From assembly GCA_903828235.1 (NCBI GenBank), contig CAIKLM010000096.1:1-36836 (forward strand): a stretch of DNA of 36,836 bases, written 5' to 3'. The first letter of the stretch is position 1, and each line of letters starts with the position of its first letter. Below, in pieces: positions 1-8,140 of the stretch. Below the pieces are notes generated by a model. The model made no database searches. It was given only the letters and a program-made list of their open reading frames with translations, and was not told where the DNA came from. The stretch is from an uncultured beta proteobacterium. GTDB lineage: Bacteria; Pseudomonadota; Gammaproteobacteria; Burkholderiales; Burkholderiaceae_C. A program made the translations under genes and the position numbers.

Positions 1-1
1 G

Positions 2-934
2 GCCAGCCCCCCGGCGCCTGCGCCGGCCGGCCGCGGCGTGCAGGCGGTGATCGCCGTGCCGCCGCCGGCCCCTGCGCGGGCCGCCGCCACCGCCTACACG
101 GCCTGGACCTTCGGCGAGCTGCCCGAGTTGCTGGAGCTCGACAAGGGTGGCCAGGTGCTGGTGGGCTTCCCGGCGCTCGTGGACAAGGGCGCGCACGTCG
201 AGATCGAGGTCTTCGACGAGCCCGACGCCGCGGCGCAGAGGCACCGCGCGGGCTTTCGCCGGCTGGTGGCGCTGCAGATCCGCGAGCCGCTGAAGTACCT
301 GGAGAAGAACATCCCCGACCTCACGCGCATGGCGGCCCTGTTCATGCCGCTGGGCACGCTCGAGGAGCTGCGCGAGCAGGTCGTGGCGGTGGCGCTGGAC
401 CGCGCGTTCGGCGCCGAGCCGCTGCCCACCGACGCCGCCGGCTTCCAGGCCCGGGTGGAAGAGGGCCGCGCGCGGCTGAACCTGATCGCCGCCGAGGTGG
501 CGCGCCTGGCCCTGGCGGTGCTGCTGGAGCACGCCGCGGCGGTGCGCAAGCTGAAGGACGCGCGCCCGCCCCGGGACGTGGCCGACGACGTGGCCGCGCA
601 GCTGCAGCGCCTGGTGCCCAGGCGCTTCCTGCTGGCCACGCCCTGGCCAGCGCTGCAGCACCTGCCGCGCTACCTGAAGGCCGTGGTGCTGCGGCTGGAC
701 AAGCTGCGCGGCGACCCCGCCCGCGATGTCGCCCGCCTGGCCGAGCTGAGGCCGCTGGAGTCACGCTGGCTCAAGCGCGTGGCCGAACTGCGCGGCGCCC
801 CGCACGCGCGGCTCGACGAGTACCGCTGGCTGCTGGAGGAGCTGCGCGTGAGCCTGTTCGCGCAGGAGCTTCGAACACCGCAGCCGGTGAGCGTCAAGCG
901 GCTGGACAAGGCCTGGGCGCAGATCGACGCCTGA
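2..934 (+). CDS. hrpA: ATP-dependent RNA helicase HrpA, C-terminal part (gene cut by window edge)
   Basis: The reading frame is open from base 2 of the window, so the gene begins upstream; the GTG at 38 is only an internal in-frame codon. What remains is about 310 residues resembling the long C-terminal DUF3418 region of HrpA-type DEAH-box helicases, with motifs such as VGFPALVDKG, AQRHRAGFRRL and LQIREPLKYLEKN. The helicase core (Walker A, DEAH box) would lie outside the window. In enterobacteria HrpA remodels RNA and rescues stalled ribosomes; that is family knowledge. The TGA stop at 932-934 is followed by about 100 nt that hold the control region of the next gene. The assignment rests on recognising the C-terminal domain alone, so a divergent HrpA paralogue is possible. 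Confidence 0.85.
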   Translation, partial: ASPPAPAPAGRGVQAVIAVPPPAPARAAATAYTAWTFGELPELLELDKGGQVLVGFPALVDKGAHVEIEVFDEPDAAAQRHRAGFRRLVALQIREPLKYLEKNIPDLTRMAALFMPLGTLEELREQVVAVALDRAFGAEPLPTDAAGFQARVEEGRARLNLIAAEVARLALAVLLEHAAAVRKLKDARPPRDVADDVAAQLQRLVPRRFLLATPWPALQHLPRYLKAVVLRLDKLRGDPARDVARLAELRPLESRWLKRVAELRGAPHARLDEYRWLLEELRVSLFAQELRTPQPVSVKRLDKAWAQIDA

Positions 935-967
935 ATCCCCATGCCCCCCGTGGCCTCTGATTTGCGG

Positions 968-985
968 TTGCGAATCATTCGCATT
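968..985 (+). promoter_or_regulatory. Fur box upstream of the iron-binding protein gene
   Basis: Bases 969-983 form a perfect 7-1-7 palindrome (TGCGAAT C ATTCGCA). With flanking T and A bases this matches the Burkholderiales form of the Fur operator, TTGCGAATCATTCGCATT. It lies 48 nt before the start of a ferric-iron substrate-binding protein gene, where repression by Fe2+-Fur would be expected. It is inferred from sequence only. Confidence 0.85.
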
Positions 986-1032
986 AAGATCCATTCCCAT
1001 CACGACACCACCGCCCCGCAGGGGCCGACACC

Positions 1033-2079
1033 ATGCTCGAGAAGTTCCCACCGTTGCGGGCCGCCGCCGTCGCGCTGGCCCTGGTCGCCACCACCGCCGC
1101 CTGGGCCCAGGATCGGGTGCTGAACCTGTACTCGGCCCGCCACTACCAGACGGACGAGGCGCTGTACGCCAACTTCACCAAGGCCACCGGCATCCGCATC
1201 AACCGCGTCGAGGCCGATGACGCCGGCATCCTGTCGCGCCTGAAGGCCGAGGGCGCCGCCAGCCCGGCCGACGTGGTGCTGCTCGTCGACGCCGCGCGCC
1301 TGTGGCGGGCGGAGCAGGACGGCCTGTTCCAGCCCGTGAAGTCGGCCGTGCTCGAGCAGCGCATCCCGCCGCAGCTGCGCGGCGGCGAGACCGCGCAGGG
1401 CGCGCAGTGGTTCGGGGTCAGCACCCGCGCCCGCGTGCTCGTCATCGACAAGGCGCGCCTGAAGCCCACCGACGTCGACCGCTACGAGAAGCTGTCGTCG
1501 CCCGCGCTGAAGGGCCAGATCTGCAGCCGCAGCGGCTCGCACCCCTACAACCTGAGCCTGTTCGGCTCGGTGCTCGAAACCGCCGGCACGGCAGCCACCG
1601 AGGCGTGGATCCGGGGCGTGGCCGCCAACCTGGCGCGCGACCCCAAGGGCGGCGACACCGACCAGATCCGGGCCGTGGCCGCCGGCGAGTGCGCCGTGGC
1701 CATCACCAACACCTACTACTACGCGCGGCTGATGAGGTCCAACCGCCCCGAGGACAAGGCGGTGGTCGAGCGCACGCAGGTGGTGTTCCCCAACCAGGCC
1801 GACCGCGGCACGCACGTCAACGTCAGCGGCGCCGCGGTGGCCCGGCACGCGCGCAACCGCGACGCGGCGGTGGCCTTCCTGGAGTACCTGGCGTCCGACG
1901 CGGCCCAGCGCATGCTGGCCGACGGCAACAACGAGTACCCGGTGGTGGCCAGCGCGCGCACCGAGAACCCGGCGCTGCTGGCGCTGGGCCGCTTCAAGGC
2001 GGAGACGGTGCCGATTGCCAAGGTCGGTGCCAACACCGCCCAGGTGCAGCAGATGCTGGACCGCGCCGGCTTCAAGTGA
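1033..2079 (+). CDS. futA: Periplasmic Fe(3+)-binding protein of an ABC transporter (FutA/FbpA type)
   Basis: This 348-residue protein has a signal peptide (hydrophobic stretch after MLEKFPPLRAA, probable cleavage at AWA-QD), so it should be periplasmic. It resembles class II substrate-binding proteins for ferric iron: an N-terminal RVLNLYSARHYQTD strand, a GVSTRARVLVIDK hinge region and a tyrosine cluster NTYYYARL of the kind that coordinates Fe(III) in FutA/FbpA proteins. It would capture ferric iron and pass it to an ABC permease. No permease or ATPase gene is adjacent, which is odd because these genes are usually clustered. The Fur box at 968-985 supports iron-starvation induction. A weak AGGGG precedes the ATG. 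The 3' end overlaps the convergent serB by 8 nt. Confidence 0.9.
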   Translation: MLEKFPPLRAAAVALALVATTAAWAQDRVLNLYSARHYQTDEALYANFTKATGIRINRVEADDAGILSRLKAEGAASPADVVLLVDAARLWRAEQDGLFQPVKSAVLEQRIPPQLRGGETAQGAQWFGVSTRARVLVIDKARLKPTDVDRYEKLSSPALKGQICSRSGSHPYNLSLFGSVLETAGTAATEAWIRGVAANLARDPKGGDTDQIRAVAAGECAVAITNTYYYARLMRSNRPEDKAVVERTQVVFPNQADRGTHVNVSGAAVARHARNRDAAVAFLEYLASDAAQRMLADGNNEYPVVASARTENPALLALGRFKAETVPIAKVGANTAQVQQMLDRAGFK

Positions 2080-2836
2080 TCCCGAAGGCCAGCAGGGCCT
2101 GGTCGAGGCCGCCCTGCTGCACCGACACCCGCGCGCGCTCGCGAACGGCCGGCTTGGCGTGGAAGGCGATGGAGCAACCTGCCGCGCTCATCATCGGCAG
2201 GTCGTTGGCGCCGTCGCCCACGGCGATGCAGCGCTCGGCCGGCAGGCCCAGCAGCTCGGCCAGTTCCAGCAGCACGCGGCGCTTCTCGGCGCCGTCGACC
2301 ACCGTGCCCCAGGGGCGCGGCACCAGCCGGCCGCTGAGGCGGCCGCCCTCGACCTCCAGCACGTTGGCGCGCGCGAAGTCCAGCCGCAGGCGCGCCTTCA
2401 CGCGATCGGCGAAGAAGGTGAAGCCGCCGCTGACGAGCAGCGTGCGCAGGCCGGCCTCGCGGCAGGCCGCGACGAAGGCCTCGACCCCGGGGTTCAGCGC
2501 CAGCCGCTGCGTGTAGACGGCCTCCAGCGCCTCGGCCGGCACGCCGCGCAGCAGCGCCAGCCGGCGCGCCAGGCTCTCGGCGTAGTCGGCGATCTCGCCG
2601 CGCATCGCGGCCTCGGTGATGGCCGCGACCTCGGCCTTGCGGCCGGCGGCGTCGGCGATCTCGTCGATGCACTCGATGCTGATCAGCGTCGAGTCCATGT
2701 CGAAGGCGACGAGGCCGAAGTGCTGCAGCGGGGGCGGCGCGGGACCGCGCACGACGACGCCGGGCGCCACTTCGCGCGGCGCGGCGTCGGCCGCCGGGGC
2801 CGTGGGGGCAGGGGTGTCGGGGGAGGCCGGGGTCAT
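2072..2836 (-). CDS. serB: Phosphoserine phosphatase
   Basis: This is a 254-residue HAD-superfamily enzyme that hydrolyses O-phosphoserine, the last step of serine synthesis. The nucleophile motif DMDST is at residues 46-50 (Asp46 nucleophile, Asp48 acid/base). The motif II serine lies in LLVSGGFTFF, and the Mg-binding motif VGDGANDLPMM is near the C-terminus. The first 30 residues are low-complexity Ala/Pro, and no ACT domain is present. I chose the ATG at 2836 over one 45 nt further upstream, because the upstream start would run into the palindromic element that begins at 2858. The stop codon overlaps the convergent futA by 8 nt. A CATCAT hexamer sits 6 nt before the ATG. Confidence 0.92.
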   Translation of the reverse strand: MTPASPDTPAPTAPAADAAPREVAPGVVVRGPAPPPLQHFGLVAFDMDSTLISIECIDEIADAAGRKAEVAAITEAAMRGEIADYAESLARRLALLRGVPAEALEAVYTQRLALNPGVEAFVAACREAGLRTLLVSGGFTFFADRVKARLRLDFARANVLEVEGGRLSGRLVPRPWGTVVDGAEKRRVLLELAELLGLPAERCIAVGDGANDLPMMSAAGCSIAFHAKPAVRERARVSVQQGGLDQALLAFGIT

Positions 2837-2857
2837 GGGTCGATGATGCCAGCGTGG

Positions 2858-3130
2858 CTCAGAGTGTGAGAGGCCATCCAATGCGCCCGCGCTGGGGTGT
2901 GCAAGGGCCCTGAGCTAGGTGTGGCGCGACGCCCGCACGCCTGTGCGGGCTAGCGACACAACGACGCGCAGGGCCCTTGAACACCCCAGCCCTTCGGGTA
3001 GGCCCCCAGAACAGCCCCACTCGTCGTTGCGACGCCTCGCCGGGTCCCCGACCCGGCTTCGTTTCGCGCCTAGATTGGGGCTGTTCTGGGGGCCTACGCG
3101 GGTGCATTGGATGGCCTCTCACACTCTCAG
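2858..3130. repeat. 273-nt nested palindromic element (copy 1) between mfd and serB
   Basis: An outer inverted repeat pairs 2858-2891 with 3097-3130 (32 of 34 matches). Inside are two hairpin arms. Arm A pairs 2892-2912 with 2969-2989 (20 of 21) and is capped by a perfect 8-bp stem at 2931-2950. Arm B pairs 2999-3018 with 3077-3096 (20 of 20) and is capped by a 7-bp stem at 3039-3057. Together they can form a three-way junction in single-stranded DNA or RNA. The mfd stop codon lies in the right end. No ORF here looks genuine. The plan matches the element at 7867-8140. There is no T-tract, so it is not a simple intrinsic terminator. Confidence 0.9.
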
Positions 3131-6100
3131 GCCGTCGCGGCCAGCGGCTGCCCCAGGTGGCGCAGCAGGTCGCGCAGGTAGTGCGCGCGGTCGGCCGGCT
3201 GGCTGATCTCGCGCTCGATGCGCAGCTTGTCGTTGCCAGCCAGCCGGATGGCGCGGTTCTTCTGCACCAGCTCGATGATGCGGCGCGAGTCCACCGGCGC
3301 CTGCGGCCGGAAGGTGACGCTCATCAGCTTCGGGCCGGCGTCGATCTTCAGCACGCCGTAGGGCCGCGCCAGCACGCGCAGCCGGTGCGTGTCGAACAGC
3401 GTCTGGCCCTGGGCGGGCAGCTTGCCGAAGCGGTCGGTGACCTCCTCGAGCAGCGCGTCGATCTGCTCGGGCTTCTCGGCCGTGGCGAGGCGTTTGTACA
3501 GGTTCAGCCGCGTGTGCACGTCGCCGCAGTAGGCGTCGGGCAGCAGCGCTGGCGCGTGCAGGTTGATCTCGGTGGTGGCGTTCAGCGGGTTCAGCAGGTC
3601 GGGCTCGCGGCCAGCCTTCAGCGAGCGCACGGCCTCGGCCAGCATGTCGTTGTAGAGCTGGAAGCCCACCTCCATCATGTTGCCGCTCTGGTTCTCGCCC
3701 AGCACCTCGCCGGCGCCGCGGATCTCCAGGTCGTGCATGGCCAGGTAGAAGCCGCTGCCGAGCTCTTCCATGTCCTGGATGGCCTGCAGCCGCTGCGCCG
3801 CCTGCTTGGTCAGGCCTTCCACGTCGGGCACCAGCAGGTAGGCGTAGGCCTGGTGGTGGCTGCGGCCCACGCGCCCGCGCAGCTGGTGCAGCTGCGCCAG
3901 GCCGAACTTGTCGGCGCGGCTGATGACGATGGTGTTGGCACTGGGCACGTCGATGCCCGTCTCGATGATGGTGCTGCACAGCAGCAGGTTGTGCCGCTGC
4001 GCCACGAAGTCGCGCATCACGCGCTCGAGCTCGCGCTCGGGCATCTGGCCGTGCGCGACCGCGATGCGCGCCTCGGGCAGCAGCTCGGCCAGCTTCTGGC
4101 GGCGGTTCTCGATGGTCTCGACCTCGTTGTGCAGGAAGTAGACCTGCCCGCCGCGCTTCAACTCGCGCAGCACGGCCTCGCGCACGATGGAGTTGCCCTC
4201 GGCGCGCACGAAGGTCTTGATGGCCAGCCGGCGCTGCGGCGCGGTGGCGATCACGCTCAGGTCGCGCAGGCCCTCCAGCGCCATGCCCAGCGTGCGCGGG
4301 ATCGGCGTGGCGGTGAGCGTGAGCACGTCGACCTCGGCGCGCAGGGCCTTCATGGCCTCCTTGTGGCGCACGCCGAAGCGGTGCTCCTCGTCGATGACCA
4401 GCAGGCCCAGGCGCTGGAACTTCACGTCGCTGGACAGCAGCTTGTGCGTGCCCACGACGATGTCGACGCTGCCGTCGGCGATGCCGTCGATGGCGGCCTT
4501 GACCTCCTTGGCGCTGCGGAAGCGGCTGAGTTCGGCGATCTTGACCGGCCACTTGCCGAAGCGGTCCACCAGCGTCTGGTAGTGCTGCTCGGCCAGCAGC
4601 GTGGTGGGCGCCAGAAGCGCCACCTGCTTGCCGCCGTGAACGGCCACGAAGGCGGCGCGCAGAGCCACCTCGGTCTTGCCGAAGCCGACGTCGCCGCACA
4701 CCAGGCGGTCCATGGGCCTGGGCGAGATCATGTCCTGGATCACGGCGTGGATGGCGGCGCGCTGGTCGGCCGTCTCCTCGAAGCCGAAGCTGGTGGCGAA
4801 AGCCTCGTAGTCGTGCGGGCTGAAGCGGTGCGCGAAGCCCTCGCGCGCGGCGCGGCGGGCGTACAGGTTCAGCAGCTCGGCGGCCGTGTCGCGCACCTGC
4901 TCGGCGGCCTTGCGGCGCGCCTTGTCCCACTGGCCGCTGCCCAGCCGGTGCAGCGGCGCCTCGTCGGCGCCGACGCCGGTGTAGCGGCCGATCAGGTGCA
5001 GCTGGCTCACTGGCACGTACAGCGTCGCCTTGTCGGCGTACTCCAGGTGCAGGAACTCGCTGGAGCCCTCGCCGAGGTCGATGTTCACCAGGCCCTGGTA
5101 GCGGCCGATGCCGTGGTTGAGGTGCACGACCGGGTCGCCCACCTTCAGCTCGGACAGGTCCTTGATCAGCGCGTCGACGTTCGACACCTGCTCCTGCTTG
5201 CGTCGGCGCCGCGTTTCGCGCGGGGTGGCGAAGAGCTCGGTCTCGGTGACCAGCTGCACCGAGATGCCGGCGTCGGGCTCGTGCCAGTGGAAGCCCTCGG
5301 ACAGCGGCGCCGCGGCGATGGCCAGCTTCTCGTCGCCCGCCAGGAACTCGGCCAGCGAGTCGACCGCCGGCACGCTGAGGTGGTGATCGCGCAGCAGCTC
5401 GATCAGGCTCTCGCGCCGACCCTCGCTCTCGCCGAGCAGCAGCACGCGGTGCGGCGTGGCCCGCGCGTGGTGCTCGAGCTTGCCCAGCGGGTCGGTGCCG
5501 CCGCGGTCGATGGCCAGGTCGGGCAGCGGGCGCGCCCACGAGACCGCGGAAGCGGGCTCTTCCGAGCCCGTCACGGCGTCGCTGCCGCGCAGCGACAGCG
5601 TGGCGTGCGGCTGCGTGCGCGCGAAGAACTCCTCGGCCGGCATGAACACTTCGGCCGGCGCCAGGATGGGCCGCTCGGGGTCGTGCTGCAGGAAGCGGTG
5701 GCGCTCGCGCGTGTCGGCCCAGAAGCGGTCCAGCGCCTCGTCGACCTTGCCGTGCAGCACCAGCGCGGCCTGCCCGCCCAGGTAGTCGAAGATCGTACCG
5801 ACCGCGTCGAAGAACAGGGGCAGGAAGTACTCGATGCCACCGCCGGCCAGGCCCGCGCCCATGTCCTTGTACAGCCGCGCGCGCGTCGGGTCGCCCTCGA
5901 TCTTCTCGCGCCAGCGGGCGCGGAAGGCGGTGCGCGCGGCCTCGTCCATCGGGAACTCGCGGCCGGGCAGCAGGCGCACCTCGGGCACGGGGTACAGGCT
6001 GCGCTGCGTGTCGGGGTCGAAGGTGCGGATGGAGTCGACCTCGTCGCCGAACAGGTCCACGCGGTAGGGCACGGGCGAGCCCATCGGGAACAGGTCGATC

Positions 6101-6600
6101 AGGCCGCCGCGCACCGCGTACTCGCCCGGGCTCACGACCTGGCTCACGTGCTGGTAGCCGGCCAGCGTGAGCTGGCCCTTCAGCCGCGTCTCGTCGAGCC
6201 GGCTCTTCTGCTTGAAGTGGAAGGTGGTGGCCGCCAGGAACGAGGGCGGCGCCAGCCGCGTCAGCGCCGTGGTGGCCGGCAGCAGCAGCAGGTCCACCGT
6301 GCCTTCGTGGATGCGCCACAGCGTGGCCAGCCGCTCGCTGACCAGATCCTGGTGCGGGCTGAAGCTGTCGTAGGGCAGCGTCTCCCAGTCGGGGAACTGC
6401 GCCACGCGCAGCCCGGGGTCGAAGAAGGGCACCTCGTCGGCCAGGCGCTGCGCGTCGGCGGGCTCGGCGGTGAAGACCGCCAGGCACTGTCCGGCCTGCG
6501 CGTGGCGACGGGCCAGGCGGGCCAGCAGCAGGGCATCGCCCGAACCCGTGGGACAGGGCAGCGTGAAGCGCTTGCCCGGCGCGATGGATGGCAGTTGCAT
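3127..6600 (-). CDS. mfd: Transcription-repair coupling factor Mfd
   Basis: At 1157 residues this is full length (E. coli Mfd has 1148). Mfd is a DNA translocase that removes RNA polymerase stalled at lesions and recruits UvrA. An N-terminal UvrB-like module is followed by the RNA-polymerase-interacting region (GDPVVHLNHGIGRYQG onward) and a RecG-like motor. The motor has Walker A GDVGFGKT with Lys642, a DEEH box at 737-740 and LHQLRGRVGRSHHQAYAYL in motif VI. The C-terminal TRCF domain has RIDALLEEVTDRFGKLP. The ATG at 6600 faces ispD across a 77-nt divergent promoter region containing a 12-bp palindrome, GATTCTAGAATC. Its TGA stop (3127-3129) lies inside the end of the palindromic element. 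Confidence 0.97.
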   Translation of the reverse strand: MQLPSIAPGKRFTLPCPTGSGDALLLARLARRHAQAGQCLAVFTAEPADAQRLADEVPFFDPGLRVAQFPDWETLPYDSFSPHQDLVSERLATLWRIHEGTVDLLLLPATTALTRLAPPSFLAATTFHFKQKSRLDETRLKGQLTLAGYQHVSQVVSPGEYAVRGGLIDLFPMGSPVPYRVDLFGDEVDSIRTFDPDTQRSLYPVPEVRLLPGREFPMDEAARTAFRARWREKIEGDPTRARLYKDMGAGLAGGGIEYFLPLFFDAVGTIFDYLGGQAALVLHGKVDEALDRFWADTRERHRFLQHDPERPILAPAEVFMPAEEFFARTQPHATLSLRGSDAVTGSEEPASAVSWARPLPDLAIDRGGTDPLGKLEHHARATPHRVLLLGESEGRRESLIELLRDHHLSVPAVDSLAEFLAGDEKLAIAAAPLSEGFHWHEPDAGISVQLVTETELFATPRETRRRRKQEQVSNVDALIKDLSELKVGDPVVHLNHGIGRYQGLVNIDLGEGSSEFLHLEYADKATLYVPVSQLHLIGRYTGVGADEAPLHRLGSGQWDKARRKAAEQVRDTAAELLNLYARRAAREGFAHRFSPHDYEAFATSFGFEETADQRAAIHAVIQDMISPRPMDRLVCGDVGFGKTEVALRAAFVAVHGGKQVALLAPTTLLAEQHYQTLVDRFGKWPVKIAELSRFRSAKEVKAAIDGIADGSVDIVVGTHKLLSSDVKFQRLGLLVIDEEHRFGVRHKEAMKALRAEVDVLTLTATPIPRTLGMALEGLRDLSVIATAPQRRLAIKTFVRAEGNSIVREAVLRELKRGGQVYFLHNEVETIENRRQKLAELLPEARIAVAHGQMPERELERVMRDFVAQRHNLLLCSTIIETGIDVPSANTIVISRADKFGLAQLHQLRGRVGRSHHQAYAYLLVPDVEGLTKQAAQRLQAIQDMEELGSGFYLAMHDLEIRGAGEVLGENQSGNMMEVGFQLYNDMLAEAVRSLKAGREPDLLNPLNATTEINLHAPALLPDAYCGDVHTRLNLYKRLATAEKPEQIDALLEEVTDRFGKLPAQGQTLFDTHRLRVLARPYGVLKIDAGPKLMSVTFRPQAPVDSRRIIELVQKNRAIRLAGNDKLRIEREISQPADRAHYLRDLLRHLGQPLAATA

Positions 6601-6664
6601 GGCGGCGTCGAAAAAGCAGATCGCCCCGCGGCGCGGGCCGAGGGGCGTGAACGAGGGGCGATTC

Positions 6665-6670
6665 TAGAAT
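6665..6670 (+). promoter_or_regulatory. Putative -10 box of ispD, 7 nt before the ATG (leaderless-type)
   Basis: TAGAAT lies 7 nt upstream of the ispD start. With normal promoter geometry, transcription would begin at or next to the ATG. No Shine-Dalgarno sequence is visible at a usable distance. The same arrangement recurs before other genes in this window (12356, 23192, 23742 and 17713 on the minus strand). No clear -35 is seen. Confidence 0.5.
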
Positions 6671-6677
6671 CCGCCCC

Positions 6678-7376
6678 ATGCCCGACGAGCCCCGCTGCCT
6701 TGCCCTGGTGCCCTGCGCCGGCGTCGGAACGAGGGCAGGGCAGGGCGGGCCCAAGCAGTACAGCCATCTTGGCGGCCGCAGCGTCGTGGCGCACACGCTG
6801 GCGGCGCTGGCCGACTGCCCTGGCCTGCACGCCACGCTGGTGGTGCTGGCGCCCGACGACACCGACTTCGAGCAGCACGCGCCGGCCTTCCGCGGCGAGC
6901 GCGCCTGGGTGGCGCGCTGCGGCGGCGCCACGCGCGCGGCCAGCGTCGCGGCGGGCCTCGCCGCGCTGCGCGAGCGTGGCGCCGCCGACGACGACTGGGT
7001 GCTGGTGCACGACGCCGCGCGCTGCCTGCTGCGGCCGGCCTGGGTGCAGCGGCTCGTCGACGCCTGCCGGGACGACGCCGTCGGCGGCTTGCTGGCGCTG
7101 CCGCTGGCCGACACGCTCAAGGCCGCCGACGCCGAGGGCCGCGTCGAGGCCACGCTGCCGCGCGACGGCAAGTGGCTCGCGCAGACGCCGCAGATGTTCC
7201 GCCTGGGGTTGCTGCAGCGCGCGCTGCGCGAGGCCGGCCCCGGCGTCACCGACGAGGCCAGCGCCGTCGAGGCGCTGGGCCTGAGGCCGCGCCTGGTGCC
7301 CGGCGAGCTCGAGAACCTCAAGGTCACCTGGCCCGGCGACTTCGCGCTCGCGGCCCGGCTGCTGGAGACACGATGA
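6678..7376 (+). CDS. ispD: 2-C-methyl-D-erythritol 4-phosphate cytidylyltransferase
   Basis: This 232-residue enzyme of the non-mevalonate (MEP) isoprenoid pathway joins CTP and MEP to give CDP-methylerythritol. The nucleotide-binding signature near the N-terminus ([11 protein letters not shown], then GPKQY) and the [12 protein letters not shown] motif fit the IspD family, and the length is normal. The stop codon overlaps the start of ispF (ATGA at 7373-7376). The two MEP-pathway enzymes are therefore translationally coupled, a common arrangement in proteobacteria. The gene starts close behind a -10-like box, which suggests a leaderless message. Confidence 0.96.
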   Translation: MPDEPRCLALVPCAGVGTRAGQGGPKQYSHLGGRSVVAHTLAALADCPGLHATLVVLAPDDTDFEQHAPAFRGERAWVARCGGATRAASVAAGLAALRERGAADDDWVLVHDAARCLLRPAWVQRLVDACRDDAVGGLLALPLADTLKAADAEGRVEATLPRDGKWLAQTPQMFRLGLLQRALREAGPGVTDEASAVEALGLRPRLVPGELENLKVTWPGDFALAARLLETR

Positions 7377-7870
7377 ATCCGTTCGACCTGCGCATCGGCG
7401 AGGGCTGGGACACGCACCGCCTGGTCGAGGGCCGGCCGCTGGTGCTGGGCGGCGTCACCATCCCGTTCGACAAGGGCCTACTCGGCCATTCGGATGCCGA
7501 CGCGCTGCTGCACGCCATCACCGACGCGCTGCTGGGCGGTGCCGGCCTGGGCGACATCGGCCGCCACTTCCCCGACACCGACCCGGCGTTCCAAGGCGCC
7601 GACTCCGGCCGCCTGCTGCAGGTGGCGGTGCAGCGCGTGCGCGAGGCCGGCTGGGAGCCGGTGAACGTGGACAGCACCATCGTCGCGCAGGCCCCGAAGA
7701 TGGCGCCGCACATCGGCGCCATGCGTGCGCGCATCGCGCAGCTCCTGGGCCTGCCGCCCGAGCGCGTGAACGTCAAGGCCAAGACGGCCGAGAAGATAGG
7801 CCCGGTGGGCGAGGGCCTGGCCATCGAGACGCGCGCCGCCTGCCTGCTGGCGCGGCGGGCGGCAGGCTAG
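7373..7870 (+). CDS. ispF: 2-C-methyl-D-erythritol 2,4-cyclodiphosphate synthase
   Basis: This 165-residue enzyme cyclises CDP-ME 2-phosphate to methylerythritol cyclodiphosphate with loss of CMP. Metal ligands are visible: Asp13 and His15 in GWDTHRL, and His39 in [20 protein letters not shown]. The family segment [10 protein letters not shown] and the C-terminal [14 protein letters not shown] are intact. I chose the ATG at 7373 because it overlaps the ispD stop and starts the conserved IRIGEG-like beginning; the frame stays open further upstream inside ispD. The TAG stop (7868-7870) lies within the end of the palindromic element at 7867-8140. Confidence 0.97.
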   Translation: MNPFDLRIGEGWDTHRLVEGRPLVLGGVTIPFDKGLLGHSDADALLHAITDALLGGAGLGDIGRHFPDTDPAFQGADSGRLLQVAVQRVREAGWEPVNVDSTIVAQAPKMAPHIGAMRARIAQLLGLPPERVNVKAKTAEKIGPVGEGLAIETRAACLLARRAAG

Positions 7871-8140
7871 GAGCCTGCGCGGCAGAAATCCAGGCCCGTG
7901 CCGAGGTGCCAAAGGCCGCTGGCGAAGGCGCGCGGCGCAGCCCGGGCCGGCCGCCCGGGCAAGCCGTGCAACGCCCGCCAGCGGCCTTTGGCACCTCGGC
8001 CCTGCGGGTTGCGCCCCATTCGGGCCCAGGCGGCGTTGCGCCGCTTGCCTGGGCGTCTAGCCCAGGCTGCGCGCCGCGCCTTGCCTGCATCCCGAATGGG
8101 GTGCAACGCGGGCCTGGACTTCTGCCGCGCAGGCTCCTAG
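7867..8140. repeat. 274-nt nested palindromic element (copy 2) between convergent ispF and GGDEF genes
   Basis: The outer inverted repeat pairs 7867-7898 with 8109-8140 (31 of 32). Arm A pairs 7900-7924 with 7976-8000 (25 of 25) and is capped by a 7-bp stem at 7940-7960. Arm B pairs 8005-8024 with 8091-8110 (18 of 20) and is capped by a perfect 8-bp stem at 8047-8067. The core of arm A is a near copy of the reverse complement of arm B's core. Both neighbouring genes end in a TAG supplied by the CTAGGAGC ends. Offsets of matching features agree within about 5 nt with the element at 2858-3130. No plausible protein is encoded. Confidence 0.92.

Noticed and set aside
2977..7284. Very long plus-strand open frame (1435 codons) opposite mfd
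   Set aside because: It is antisense to mfd, has His/Gln/Val/Leu-rich composition typical of the complement of GC-rich codons, and shows no family motif. mfd itself has all its motifs.
7867..8140. Reading the palindromic elements as ordinary rho-independent terminators
   Set aside because: They are ten times too long, have no T-tract, and contain two separate arms with conserved cores. They may still stop transcription, but that does not explain the structure.
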